From Streptomyces boncukensis (GTDB lineage: Bacteria > Actinomycetota > Actinomycetes > Streptomycetales > Streptomycetaceae): DNA of 50,188 nt. Position numbers and translations under genes: made by a program. The notes beneath the pieces were generated by a model. That model searched no databases. It saw nothing but the letters and a program-made list of their open reading frames with translations, and was not told the origin of the DNA. Within the stretch, counting starts at the first letter, position 1. Every line of letters starts with the position of its first letter. Location of the stretch: the NCBI RefSeq assembly GCF_011045075.1, contig NZ_JAAKZZ010000003.1, positions 1-50,188 of the forward strand. The letters run 5' to 3'. This document shows positions 18,863-36,383 of this stretch, one piece after another.

Positions 18863-18955
18863 TCGGGCTTCTATCACACGGGGCCGTACCCGGGCGCCGT
18901 GCCGAATGTCACACCGAAGGCTCGCGGAGCCGGCGGCCGCAGCGCCTCAGGGGCC

Positions 18956-19627
18956 TCAGGGATGGGCCCCGCCCAGCGGGTTCCGCCAGTCACGGGCCTC
19001 GCCGGTGCGCGGCTTGCGCTGGAGCCACTGCCAGGGGGTGCGCCGCGGCAGGCGGGCCACGATGTCGCCGCCGGTCGAACGGCCGGCGAGCAGGACGCGG
19101 AGCAGCACCGGGGCATCCGGGTCGGCGGGCGGCTGGATGCTGATGTCGCCGCGGGTGTAGGTGATGTCGTCGGCGTCGACCACGATGCCCGGTCTGGTCA
19201 CCAGCGTGAGATTGCCGCCGATGCGCAGGTCCAGGTCGATGTGCAGGGTGTCGTGGGTGATCACGGCCTCGGTGAAGTCGAGCTTCAGCTCGCCGAACTT
19301 CAGCCGGATCTCCATCCGCCGGGGCACCAGCCACCGGCCGGTCCGCTTGGCGTCGCCGAGGCGCTGGTCGATCCGGATCACGTCCCGGGCCTGCTGCGGC
19401 ATCCCCTCGGGCGGCAGATCGGCGGTCAGCACCGCGAGGTCGGCGGCGGTGCGCGCCGCGAGCGCAGCGCCGACGCGTTCGTCCAGCTCGTCGGCCGTCA
19501 GCCGGCCCTCGCCCGCCGCGACCCGCAGGACCTCCACGGCGCGGTCCCGGTCCCGGTGGGACACGCGCAGCTCGGCGGCGTCGCGACGGGATGAAGAACC
19601 CTCTGTTCCGGAGACCTCGCCTGGCAT
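18956..19627 (-). CDS. DUF1707 domain protein
   Basis: 223 residues from ATG 19627. The N-terminal ~50 residues after a short Ser-rich start form a DUF1707 domain (ELRVSHRDRDRAVEVLRVAA, GRLTADELDERVGAALAART, DLAVLTADLP), a short actinobacterial module of unknown role. The remainder is a beta-rich domain (RMEIRLKFGELKLDF, DLDLRIGGNLTLVT, DADDITYTRGDISI) resembling the cell-wall-active-antibiotic-response-type C-terminal domains found with DUF1707. No signal peptide or membrane segment is seen. It is the last gene of the accessory cassette between the str and S10 operons. Function unknown. Confidence 0.85.
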   Translation of the reverse strand: MPGEVSGTEGSSSRRDAAELRVSHRDRDRAVEVLRVAAGEGRLTADELDERVGAALAARTAADLAVLTADLPPEGMPQQARDVIRIDQRLGDAKRTGRWLVPRRMEIRLKFGELKLDFTEAVITHDTLHIDLDLRIGGNLTLVTRPGIVVDADDITYTRGDISIQPPADPDAPVLLRVLLAGRSTGGDIVARLPRRTPWQWLQRKPRTGEARDWRNPLGGAHP

Positions 19628-19700
19628 GCGTCCAGTGTGCTCGCGGGGCCCGCGCACCAGCAACACACCCCCGCGGAAATGGGGGATTCCCCTGATCTCC

Positions 19701-19735
19701 GCCGGGGCCCGCGCCGCGCCGGGCCGGGCCCCGGC
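19701..19735 (-). terminator. Terminator after the pectate lyase gene
   Basis: Perfect 11-bp stem (19701-19711 with 19725-19735) with a 13-base loop, nine bases past the pectate lyase stop. Likely an intrinsic terminator without T-tract. Confidence 0.65.
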
Positions 19736-19743
19736 CGCCGGGC

Positions 19744-21066
19744 TCAGCCGACCCGGCCGGCCCCGGCGCGGCGGTCCACGAGGGCGGGGACGGCCCGCGG
19801 GTGGTGCACCCGGGCGCGGAGGGTCGGGGTCCAGCCGACGCCCCGCTGCAGGGCGTCGTCCGGGTTCGCCGCGTTGTGCGCGGCGATCAGGTCGGTCCGC
19901 CTGCCGTTGACGTAGTTGTTCTCCGCCGTCAGCGGCGCCTCGCTCCACTTCTTCAGGGTCCGGGCCGCGCCGACGCCCGGCGGGAGGGAGAAGGCGTTGT
20001 CGGTGGCGTACAGCCGGCAGTCCTTGCCGACGCCGAAGGTGTAGCCGTAGGGCTCGTCCTGGTTCACCACGAAGTGGTTGTTGTACGCGTCGACCTGGCC
20101 GAAGCGCACCCGGGGCGCCCGCTCCACGATGCCCTCGAAGCGGTTGTGGTGCAGGGTGACCCTGAGCTTGCCCGCGTCCGTGTCGCCCGCGCTGTCGCTG
20201 TTGCCGATCAGCATGGTCTTGTCGTGGTCCTCGAAGGAGTTCCAGGACAGGGTGACGCGGTCGGCGCCGCGCACGATGTCGACCAGGCCGTCGTGCTGCT
20301 GGTACCGCTTGCCGAAGTACCTCGGCAGGGAGCTGTCGGGGTGGCGGCCGTCGGTGAGGGTGTTGTGGTCGAGCCACACCTGGCGGGAGCCGTACACGAC
20401 GACGCCGTCGTACTCGGAGTTCCAGGCACCGGTCCCCTCGTCGTCGGTCGGATCCCACTGCGGGAAGCAGTCGAGCGAGGCCTCGACGGTGAGGTTGCGG
20501 ACAATGACGTTCTCGACGCCCCTGATCTGCAGGCTGCCGCCCAGGATCCCGGAGCGCGGGCCCACGCCGACGATGGTGGTGTTGGCGGGGACCCGCGCCG
20601 TGACGGCCTCGGCCTGGCGCTGCGCCGACGCGGCCCGCAGATCCTCCTGCTCGCCGCTGACGGGGGTGTCGTGACCCCACACCTCGGGGTCGTAGTCGGC
20701 GAGGTACCGCTGGAAGTCGTAGCCCTCGGCTGCGAACGCGTCGCAGCCCCGGGACACGGCGTCGATCATGCCCTTGACCCGGATGATCCTGGGCTCGTTG
20801 CCGTCCTGCGCCAGCGCGGACCTCAGCTCCCGCCAGGTGGTGACGGTGTGGACGCGCGCGGCGCCGGCGGCCGAGCCGCCGGTGGTGCCCGGACCCGCCG
20901 CGGCCCAGCCGTCGCCCTCGGGCAGCACCTGGCGGCCGAGGTCCCGGCCGCGCTCGTGGGCCGACGCCGGGGCCGCCGTCAGGGACAGCGTCAGGGCGGT
21001 GCAGGCGAGCAGTGCGGAGACCGGCAGGCCCTGCAGGACATGGCCATGCCCCTTACGTATGTTCAC
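19744..21066 (-). CDS. Secreted pectate lyase, polysaccharide lyase family 1
   Basis: 440 residues from GTG 21066 (GGAGGAG upstream); the frame is open further up but unconserved. A signal peptide covers residues 1-36 (MNIRKGHGHV, hydrophobic core, cleavage after ASA). The mature enzyme is a right-handed beta-helix of PL1 type: the vWiDH motif is VWLDH at 230-234 and the RxPxxR motif RAPRVR at 316-321 contains the catalytic Arg. These enzymes cleave polygalacturonate by calcium-dependent beta-elimination outside the cell, giving unsaturated oligogalacturonides. It stands between translation operons, flanked by terminators on both sides, so it is probably a monocistronic, separately regulated gene. 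Confidence 0.93.
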   Translation of the reverse strand: MNIRKGHGHVLQGLPVSALLACTALTLSLTAAPASAHERGRDLGRQVLPEGDGWAAAGPGTTGGSAAGAARVHTVTTWRELRSALAQDGNEPRIIRVKGMIDAVSRGCDAFAAEGYDFQRYLADYDPEVWGHDTPVSGEQEDLRAASAQRQAEAVTARVPANTTIVGVGPRSGILGGSLQIRGVENVIVRNLTVEASLDCFPQWDPTDDEGTGAWNSEYDGVVVYGSRQVWLDHNTLTDGRHPDSSLPRYFGKRYQQHDGLVDIVRGADRVTLSWNSFEDHDKTMLIGNSDSAGDTDAGKLRVTLHHNRFEGIVERAPRVRFGQVDAYNNHFVVNQDEPYGYTFGVGKDCRLYATDNAFSLPPGVGAARTLKKWSEAPLTAENNYVNGRRTDLIAAHNAANPDDALQRGVGWTPTLRARVHHPRAVPALVDRRAGAGRVG

Positions 21067-21173
21067 GGTGCGGCTCTCCTCCCTCGGGGACCCCCGCGGA
21101 TCCCCACACCGCCTGGTCGCCGCGGGAGCCCCGCGCGTTGACGCCCGCCCCGCACGGCCCGCACACACGCGTC

Positions 21174-21205
21174 GGGGCCCGCACACCTCGCGGTGCGCGG
21201 GCCCC
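21174..21205 (-). terminator. Terminator after the Rpn-like gene
   Basis: 14-bp stem with one mismatch (21174-21187 with 21192-21205) and a TCGC loop, 12 bases beyond the stop at 21218. Confidence 0.7.
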
Positions 21206-21217
21206 GTCGGCGGCGGG

Positions 21218-22150
21218 TCAGCCCCCTGCGGCTTCGCCGCCTCCGGCGTGCTCCGTGTCTTCGGCGAACAGTTCCCCGGCCGCGGCGACGTCGAGGGCCC
21301 GGTCCGCCCAGCGGTCCAGCATGTCCGCGTCGTCGCAGGCTCGGATGCGCTCCCGGACATCGTCCGGGACGGGGATCCCGCGGTGGTCGAGGATGCGCAG
21401 AATCATCCGGGACCGCTCCTCGACGCGAGTCGCTGCCGCGCCCTTGAGGTAGTACTCCTCGACGAGGGTCCCCCGGCCGGGGAAGAAAACGCCACTACGC
21501 GCCATGTCTCTCCAGACGTCTCCGGCCGGGCTGCCTGCCAGGCCGATCTCCAGCAGTTCGGTGAAGTACTCGGCGGACTCGTCATCGACCTCGCCGAGCG
21601 CGGTGGCCAGCGCTTCCAGTATGGCTGCCGCATCCGCATCCCGGGCGTGTGTGATGGCAGAGAACGTGGCGAGCGCAAGGTCCCGCGCGGCCCGCCCCGC
21701 ATCTCGGATCACGGGAACGTTCCCAGGCCCCAGAACCAGCGGCCGCACCGACAGCGCGGCCCGCCAGCCGTCGGGCCCGAGGGCGAACGGCCCCGACGCC
21801 CAGCGGGCCGTGCCCTGCTCCTGGCAGGTCACCAGCAGCAGGACCGGGACCGCGTACTTCGCCCTCATATAGGCCAGGTAGTACGCCCAGCTCGCAGGCT
21901 TCTCGGCATCCCGTCTCCCCTGGGCCTCGATGGCCAGCAGAAAGCCGTCGTCGTCCGCCGCCTTCGGACGGACGCGCAGCACGCTGTCGACGCGCCGCTC
22001 CAGCGGCCGGATCTCCGTCGCGTCCGGCGACAGGACCTCGACATCGGCGGGTGCGGGTAACGGCACATCCAGCAGTCGGAAGACCGGGACCAGCAGATCC
22101 GGGTGCTCCTGGAAGATCCGGTGTGCCGCCTCGTGGGAGGAGTTGACCAT
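21218..22150 (-). CDS. Conserved hypothetical protein, PD-(D/E)XK / Rpn-like
   Basis: 310 residues from ATG 22150 ([20 protein letters not shown]); sequence upstream in frame is the tuf terminator and not coding. This family is abundant and multicopy in Streptomyces, from memory. Residues 40-110 have the look of a PD-(D/E)XK nuclease core: D55 in RRVDSVLRV, then E75-A-Q77 in [10 protein letters not shown], followed by aromatic [13 protein letters not shown], similar to transposase-like Rpn nucleases (D...ExQ). The C-terminal half is helical. A recombination or DNA-cleaving role is an inference from this pattern; no experiment-linked motif is visible. It is a single gene, terminated on both sides. 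Confidence 0.75.
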   Translation of the reverse strand: MVNSSHEAAHRIFQEHPDLLVPVFRLLDVPLPAPADVEVLSPDATEIRPLERRVDSVLRVRPKAADDDGFLLAIEAQGRRDAEKPASWAYYLAYMRAKYAVPVLLLVTCQEQGTARWASGPFALGPDGWRAALSVRPLVLGPGNVPVIRDAGRAARDLALATFSAITHARDADAAAILEALATALGEVDDESAEYFTELLEIGLAGSPAGDVWRDMARSGVFFPGRGTLVEEYYLKGAAATRVEERSRMILRILDHRGIPVPDDVRERIRACDDADMLDRWADRALDVAAAGELFAEDTEHAGGGEAAGG

Positions 22151-22258
22151 GCGGGCGAACGTACGCGCCCGGAAGACGGGCTCGCGGCGCGATAAACGTA
22201 TGTTCACCCGGACGGGTGGACGGCGGCGCACGAGGCGACGTCCGCGCTCAGGGCATGC

Positions 22259-22298
22259 AAAGGGCCCGTACGAGCGGATTCTCTCGTACGGGCCCTTT
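22259..22298 (-). terminator. Terminator of the tuf-end or upstream hypothetical region
   Basis: Perfect 16-bp stem (22259-22274 with 22283-22298), AAAGGGCCCGTACGAG/CTCGTACGGGCCCTTT, with an 8-base loop. It lies 37 bases after the tuf stop and its minus-strand 3' arm ends in TTT, so it is the intrinsic terminator of the str operon. Confidence 0.88.
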
Positions 22299-22334
22299 CG
22301 ACCGGACCGGCTGAGCCGGGTCAGTCGACCAGGT

Positions 22335-23528
22335 TCACTTGACGATCTTGGTGACCTGGCCGGCGCCCACGGTGCGGCCACCCTCGCGGATGGCGAACTT
22401 GAGGCCCTCCTCCATGGCGACCGGCTGGATGAGCTGGACGCTCATCGAGGTGTTGTCGCCCGGCATGACCATCTCGGTGCCCTCGGGGAGGGTCACCACG
22501 CCGGTCACGTCCGTGGTACGGAAGTAGAACTGCGGGCGGTAGTTGTTGAAGAACGGGGTGTGGCGGCCGCCCTCGTCCTTCGACAGGATGTACGCCTGCG
22601 CCTCGAACTCCGTGTGCGGGGTGACCGAGCCCGGCTTGATGATGACCTGGCCGCGCTCGACGTCCTCGCGCTTGATGCCGCGGAGCAGCAGACCGACGTT
22701 CTCACCGGCCTGGCCCTCGTCGAGGAGCTTGCGGAACATCTCGATACCGGTAACGGTCGTGGAGGTCTTGTCCTCCTTGATACCGATGATGTCCACCGAC
22801 TCGTTCACCTTGAGCACACCGCGCTCGATACGGCCGGTGACGACCGTACCGCGGCCGGTGATGGTGAAGACGTCCTCGATCGGCATCAGGAACGGCTTGT
22901 CGGTGTCGCGCTCCGGGGCCGGGATGGCCTCGTCGACGGCGGACATCAGGTCCAGCACCGACTGGCCCCAGGTCTCGTCGCCCTCCAGCGCCTTCAGCGC
23001 GGAGACCTTGACGACCGGAACCTCGTCGCCCGGGAACTCGTACTCGGAGAGCAGCTCACGGACCTCAAGCTCGACGAGCTCCATGATCTCCTCGTCGTCC
23101 ACCATGTCGGCCTTGTTCAGGGCGACGACGATGTACGGAACGCCGACCTGGCGGGCCAGGAGCACATGCTCCTTGGTCTGCGGCATCGGGCCGTCCGTGG
23201 CGGCGACCACGAGGATGGCGCCGTCCATCTGGGCAGCACCGGTGATCATGTTCTTGATGTAGTCCGCGTGACCCGGGCAGTCGACGTGGGCGTAGTGCCG
23301 GTTCTCCGTCTGGTATTCGACATGCGCGATGGAGATGGTGATACCGCGCTGGCGCTCCTCGGGAGCCTTGTCAATGTTCTCGAACGCCGATGCCTCGTTG
23401 AGGTCGGGGTACGCGTCGTGCAGCACCTTGGTGATCGCCGCGGTGAGCGTCGTCTTACCGTGGTCGATGTGACCGATGGTGCCGATATTGACGTGCGGCT
23501 TAGTCCGCTCGAACTTCGCCTTCGCCAC
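22335..23528 (-). CDS. tuf: Elongation factor Tu
   Basis: 397 residues, GTG start at 23528 ([20 protein letters not shown]) with AGGAGG nearby. G-domain motifs: GHIDHGKTT (P-loop), [18 protein letters not shown]. Domains 2 and 3 are complete through [12 protein letters not shown]-Tu delivers aminoacyl-tRNA to the ribosome as a GTP complex. It follows fusA, separated by 231 bases containing a 12-bp hairpin, so it may have both readthrough and its own transcription, as reported for tuf1 of some Streptomyces (from memory). Confidence 0.98.
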   Translation of the reverse strand: MAKAKFERTKPHVNIGTIGHIDHGKTTLTAAITKVLHDAYPDLNEASAFENIDKAPEERQRGITISIAHVEYQTENRHYAHVDCPGHADYIKNMITGAAQMDGAILVVAATDGPMPQTKEHVLLARQVGVPYIVVALNKADMVDDEEIMELVELEVRELLSEYEFPGDEVPVVKVSALKALEGDETWGQSVLDLMSAVDEAIPAPERDTDKPFLMPIEDVFTITGRGTVVTGRIERGVLKVNESVDIIGIKEDKTSTTVTGIEMFRKLLDEGQAGENVGLLLRGIKREDVERGQVIIKPGSVTPHTEFEAQAYILSKDEGGRHTPFFNNYRPQFYFRTTDVTGVVTLPEGTEMVMPGDNTSMSVQLIQPVAMEEGLKFAIREGGRTVGAGQVTKIVK

Positions 23529-23667
23529 TGGGGTCCTCCTGTGGACTGGTGCTGTACACCCTCCACACTCTGCGGAGGGGTTCAGGTGGTCATTCCGAAC
23601 GGGACAGGACCCCTAGGGGGATGCCCTTGTCCAGTTCGCTTGGGTGGGCCGGCGGCCGGGGCCCGGT

Positions 23668-23696
23668 CAGACCGTACGGACGTGCCGTACGGTCTG
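23668..23696 (-). terminator. Hairpin between fusA and tuf
   Basis: Perfect 12-bp stem CAGACCGTACGG/CCGTACGGTCTG (23668-23679 with 23685-23696), loop ACGTG, about 65 bases after the fusA stop. Candidate partial terminator separating tuf expression from fusA. I could not find a convincing sigma70 promoter between it and tuf. Confidence 0.6.
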
Positions 23697-23759
23697 CCCC
23701 GGATTGCCCCGAATGCCGATGCTCCAGCCTAAGGGGTGAGCGTGGGGCCTGCGGCCGCC

Positions 23760-25883
<2,124 letters not shown>

Positions 25884-25923
25884 AAGGCTGTCAGTCTTCT
25901 CTCGGTCTCGATGGGGTCAGCGA

Positions 25924-26394
25924 CTACCAGCGGTAGTGCGCGAAGGCCTTGTTGGACTCGGCCATCTTGTGCGTGTCCTCGCGCTTCTTGACGGCGGCGC
26001 CGAGCCCGTTGGAGGCGTCGAGCAGCTCGTTCATCAGGCGCTCGGTCATGGTCTTCTCGCGGCGGGCGCGGGAGTACCCCACGATCCAGCGCAGCGCGAG
26101 GGTGGAGGAGCGGCCGGGGCGGACCTCGACCGGCACCTGGTAGGTGGCGCCGCCGACACGCCGGGAGCGGACCTCCAGGGTCGGCTTCACATTCTCCAGG
26201 GCGCGCTTGAGGGTGATGACCGGGTCGTTGCCGGTCTTCTCCCGCAGACCCTCCATGGCGCCGTAGACGATGCGCTCGGCGGTGGAGCGCTTGCCGTTCA
26301 GCAGCACCTTGTTGATCAGGGAGGTCACCAGAGGAGAGCCGTAAACCGGGTCGATGATGACCGGGCGCTTCGGGGCGGGGCCCTTACGAGGCAT
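25924..26394 (-). CDS. rpsG: 30S ribosomal protein S7
   Basis: 156 residues, [20 protein letters not shown]. The S7 signature ([20 protein letters not shown]) and C-terminal arm are normal. S7 nucleates the 30S head; in E. coli it is the str-operon repressor. Two bases separate it from rpsL. Confidence 0.98.
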   Translation of the reverse strand: MPRKGPAPKRPVIIDPVYGSPLVTSLINKVLLNGKRSTAERIVYGAMEGLREKTGNDPVITLKRALENVKPTLEVRSRRVGGATYQVPVEVRPGRSSTLALRWIVGYSRARREKTMTERLMNELLDASNGLGAAVKKREDTHKMAESNKAFAHYRW

Positions 26395-26396
26395 GC

Positions 26397-26768
26397 TTAC
26401 TTCTCCTTCTTGGCGCCGTAGCGGCTGCGAGCCTGCTTGCGGTTCTTGACGCCCTGCGTGTCGAGGGAACCGCGGATGATCTTGTAGCGAACACCCGGCA
26501 GGTCCTTCACACGGCCACCGCGCACGAGCACGATCGAGTGCTCCTGCAGGTTGTGGCCCTCACCCGGAATATAAGCGGTGACCTCGATCCCGCTGGTCAG
26601 ACGCACACGCGCGACCTTACGCAGGGCCGAGTTCGGCTTCTTCGGGGTGGTCGTGAACACACGCGTGCAGACGCCGCGGCGCTGGGGCGAGCCCTCCAGT
26701 GCGGGCGTCTTGTTCTTCTCGACCTTGTCCTGCCGGCCCTTGCGGACCAGCTGCTGGATCGTAGGCAC
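26397..26768 (-). CDS. rpsL: 30S ribosomal protein S12
   Basis: 123 residues from GTG 26768 ([20 protein letters not shown]), GGAGAA upstream. S12 lies at the decoding centre. Residues K43 ([11 protein letters not shown]) and K88 ([12 protein letters not shown]) are the positions mutated in streptomycin-resistant strains and are wild-type Lys here, so no ribosomal resistance is suggested. It is the first gene of the str operon, about 210 bases from a strong promoter. Confidence 0.98.
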   Translation of the reverse strand: MPTIQQLVRKGRQDKVEKNKTPALEGSPQRRGVCTRVFTTTPKKPNSALRKVARVRLTSGIEVTAYIPGEGHNLQEHSIVLVRGGRVKDLPGVRYKIIRGSLDTQGVKNRKQARSRYGAKKEK

Positions 26769-26983
26769 CGTTTCTCCGGTTTCTGTGTGCCGTCTGAGTA
26801 AAGCTAACCTGGGCCAACCCCGACCCACGAGGTCGGGTGTGTCGAAAGCTGCGGAATCCCACCAGGGAAGAACGCCTCACATACCACGATGAAGCCGCAG
26901 ATTTCGGTGTCACCGTCCGTGCTGGACGCTCTCTGCTCGGCGGGGCCGCAGCAGAGCAGGGGACACCCCAGGCACAAGGTCAG
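26769..26983 (-). other. Leader region of the str operon
   Basis: About 210 bases between the rpsL promoter and rpsL without a gene. It has a hairpin CTCTGCT/AGCAGAG (26931-26937 with 26950-26956) near the 5' end and another CCCGACC/GGTCGGG (26819-26825 with 26831-26837) about 50 bases before the start. No named leader motif recognised. Confidence 0.45.
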
Positions 26984-27012
26984 ATCGTACCGAGCGCAAC
27001 GGCTCGGGTCAA
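26984..27012 (-). promoter_or_regulatory. str operon (rpsL) promoter
   Basis: Minus-strand TTGACC (27007-27012), 17-base spacer, TACGAT (26984-26989). This is close to the housekeeping sigma consensus with ideal spacing, in the right place upstream of rpsL. Expected start near 26977. Confidence 0.7.
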
Positions 27013-27102
27013 AACGAGTCCCGCGCCACCGTATCCCTCACCACCTGCGAGGAGAAGGGCGACGCGGGCCCGGCAGGCGTTCTCCGCCCGTCCCGGCGCC
27101 CG

Positions 27103-27651
27103 TCAGCTGGCGCCGATGACGATCAGCATGATCATCACGGCTACTCCGATCGCCATCCAGCCGAGCACCAGCCCGGCCGTGGCCAGCCCTTCCCCTTCCT
27201 CGCCGTTCTTGCGGATCTCCGCCTTCGCCTTGTGCCCCAGGATGACGGCCGGGATGGCGGTGAGCCCGTACATCGGCGTGAGAATGCCGCACACCAGTGC
27301 GCCGATCGCCGTGCCGTTCGTCTTGGGCATCGGCTTGGCGGGCAGGAAGGTGCGGGGGGCGACCGGCTGGGGCTGCGGGAAGTGCTGCTGCGGAACCGGG
27401 GACGGAAGCGGCACCGGCCCCTGCGGCAGATCGGCCAGCAGCGCGTGCAGATCTCCGTAGGTCTCGGCCTGCGCGGCGCGGGCCAGCCGCTGCTCGTACT
27501 CGTCCTGGCCCAGCCTGCCCTCGCTGAAGCCCGCCTTCAGCACATCGATCGCCCGCTCGCGGTCGGAGTGCGACGCACGCATGACGTGCAGCGGCTGCCC
27601 CGGCTGCTGCGGTCCCGGGACACCACCCGGATTCCATGGTCCAAACGACAC
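27103..27651 (-). CDS. DUF1707 / DUF4190-type membrane protein
   Basis: 182 residues from GTG 27651, preferred because GGGAGG is seven bases upstream; another GTG three codons earlier lies inside that site. An N-terminal DUF1707 domain (about 25-75: MRASHSDRERAIDVLKAGFS, GRLGQDEYEQRLARAAQ) is followed by a proline/glutamine-rich linker and two membrane helices (AIGALVCGILTPMYGLTAIP and GLVLGWMAIGVAVMIMLIVI), a DUF4190 arrangement. Likely an integral membrane protein of unknown role. It lies between rpoC and the str promoter on the same strand. Confidence 0.85.
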   Translation of the reverse strand: MSFGPWNPGGVPGPQQPGQPLHVMRASHSDRERAIDVLKAGFSEGRLGQDEYEQRLARAAQAETYGDLHALLADLPQGPVPLPSPVPQQHFPQPQPVAPRTFLPAKPMPKTNGTAIGALVCGILTPMYGLTAIPAVILGHKAKAEIRKNGEEGEGLATAGLVLGWMAIGVAVMIMLIVIGAS

Positions 27652-27799
27652 TGCCCCCACCTCCCAGTCGCCTCTTCCCCATCATCCATGACGCGGACGC
27701 CTTCTGGCCGGTTCACAGCGAGGCCGAAGTCAGTTACCAGCCACGGTAAGCCCTCTCACGTAAGGCCCCCATAACCGTGCCTCGTCTCCATTAAACGCC

Positions 27800-27859
27800 G
27801 CGAGGCGGCCACCCGGGATGGGTGACCGCCTCGCGCGGGGCCTGCCGGGCCCGGCAGGG
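27800..27859 (-). terminator. Tandem hairpin terminator after rpoC
   Basis: Two adjacent stem-loops: 16 bp with one mismatch (27800-27815 with 27821-27836, loop GGGAT) and CCTGCCGGGCCCGGCAGG (27842-27859), just past the rpoC stop at 27863. Together they probably end the rpoBC transcript. Confidence 0.8.
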
Positions 27860-27862
27860 CCG

Positions 27863-31762
<3,900 letters not shown>

Positions 31763-31854
31763 TCTCGTCAATCCCTCTCAGGGTCGTATGTCAATGGTCT
31801 GAACTGGGTCCCGGGAGGGCCGGAGCCGCCGCGGTGGCGGCTCCGGCGAACCCG

Positions 31855-35340
<3,486 letters not shown>

Positions 35341-35742
35341 GAGGGGGTCCTTCCGAGGGCTCGGACTCTCTACACGCATACCGGTGCCCCTGGTGACGGG
35401 CAGGGGGCAGCTAAAAGGCAGCGCAAAGGGTCAGTGTAGCCACAAGGCCCACTGATGTCCAGAGGGGAATGCGGGAAACCGGCTCACGCCCCGGTCTCCA
35501 CCTCCTGCGGTTGTTCTTCTCGGCACTGCCGCCGCCCTCCCGGCGGCCTCGATCGCCGGTCCGGACTGCGTCTGCCGCAACACTTCCCGCTCCGCCCCCG
35601 ATCCATGCCTCGGATCCAGGATCGATGTGACGACGCGTCCCGAGAATTGCGCGCTGCGTGCCGTTCGTCAAGGCCCCCTAGGGCAACGAAGATCACCATA
35701 CCTGCCACCGGGCCCAGGGCCGCGCAGGCGTCACAGATACGC
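35341..35742 (-). other. rplL-rpoB intergenic region
   Basis: About 400 bases with no gene I can support. It contains the rpoB promoter at 35433-35461 and, nearer rplL, a GCCGCC/GGCGGC-type inverted repeat around 35531-35548. The remainder is GC-rich without recognised motifs. Several open frames here run across the terminator and promoter and lack the codon pattern of real genes. Confidence 0.5.
35433..35461 (-). promoter_or_regulatory. rpoB promoter
   Basis: Minus-strand TGGACA (35456-35461), 17-base spacer, TACACT (35433-35438). Both boxes are near consensus. Expected start near 35426, giving a leader of about 85 bases to the TTG start of rpoB. Confidence 0.7.
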
Positions 35743-35778
35743 CGAAGGGCGATCACCCGTACGGGTGATCGCCCTTCG
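35743..35778 (-). terminator. Terminator after rplL
   Basis: Perfect 36-base palindrome, 18-bp arms 35743-35760 and 35761-35778 (practically 16 bp with a GTAC loop), about 90 bases past the rplL stop. It separates rplJL from rpoBC and may work as an attenuator like the one between these genes in E. coli. Confidence 0.82.
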
Positions 35779-35866
35779 CTGCTCCGCTCCCCCGCGGGGG
35801 TTTCCGGAGCGATGACTGCGCGCACCGGCCGGGCCGGTGCGGCGCGTCAGGCCGGTGTGACCGGTG

Positions 35867-36256
35867 TCACTTGACCTCGACGCTGGCGCCGGCGCCCTCC
35901 AGGGACTCCTTCGCCTTGTCGGCGGCGTCCTTGGCCACCTTCTCCAGGACCGGCTTCGGGGTGCCGTCGACCAGCTCCTTGGCCTCCTTCAGGCCGAGCG
36001 AGGTCAGCTCCCGCACCACCTTGATGACCTGGATCTTCTTGTCGCCCGCACCGGTGAGCACGACGTCGAACTCGTCCTGCTCCTCGACGGCGGCGGCCTC
36101 GCCGCCGCCCTGCGCCGGGGCGGCGACCACGGCGGCGGCCGGCGCGGCGGCCTCGACGTCGAACTCCTCCTCGAACTTCTTCACGAAGTCCGAGAGCTCG
36201 ACGAGGGTCATCTCCTTGAACTGCTCCAGCAGCTCGTCCTGGCTGAGCTTCGCCAT
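35867..36256 (-). CDS. rplL: 50S ribosomal protein L7/L12
   Basis: 129 residues. The N-terminal dimerisation domain ([20 protein letters not shown]), an Ala/Gly-rich acidic hinge and the C-terminal factor-binding domain ([38 protein letters not shown]) are complete. Multiple L12 dimers bind L10 and recruit EF-Tu and EF-G. GGAAGGA precedes the ATG. Confidence 0.98.
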   Translation of the reverse strand: MAKLSQDELLEQFKEMTLVELSDFVKKFEEEFDVEAAAPAAAVVAAPAQGGGEAAAVEEQDEFDVVLTGAGDKKIQVIKVVRELTSLGLKEAKELVDGTPKPVLEKVAKDAADKAKESLEGAGASVEVK

Positions 36257-36330
36257 GGTGGCGGTCCTTCCACTAATTCGGCTGGTGCCGGATGTACAGA
36301 TGAGGCGGGCGTACTAGCGGCCCGCTGCGG

Positions 36331-36366
36331 CCCCCGCGTACACGGCGCTGCACCGCCGCGCGGGGG
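36331..36366 (-). terminator. Hairpin between rplJ and rplL
   Basis: CCCCCGCG/CGCGGGGG 8-bp stem (36331-36338 with 36359-36366) with a 20-base loop that can fold further, located just after the rplJ stop. It could slow RNA decay or affect the rplJ:rplL ratio; weak evidence for termination. Confidence 0.35.
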
Positions 36367-36383
36367 TCAGTGCGCGAGCCGAG

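Noticed and set aside
35484-35825. A 113-codon minus-strand frame between rplL and rpoB
   Set aside because: It runs through the 36-base terminator palindrome and lies within the untranslated region; no ribosome-binding site or similarity.
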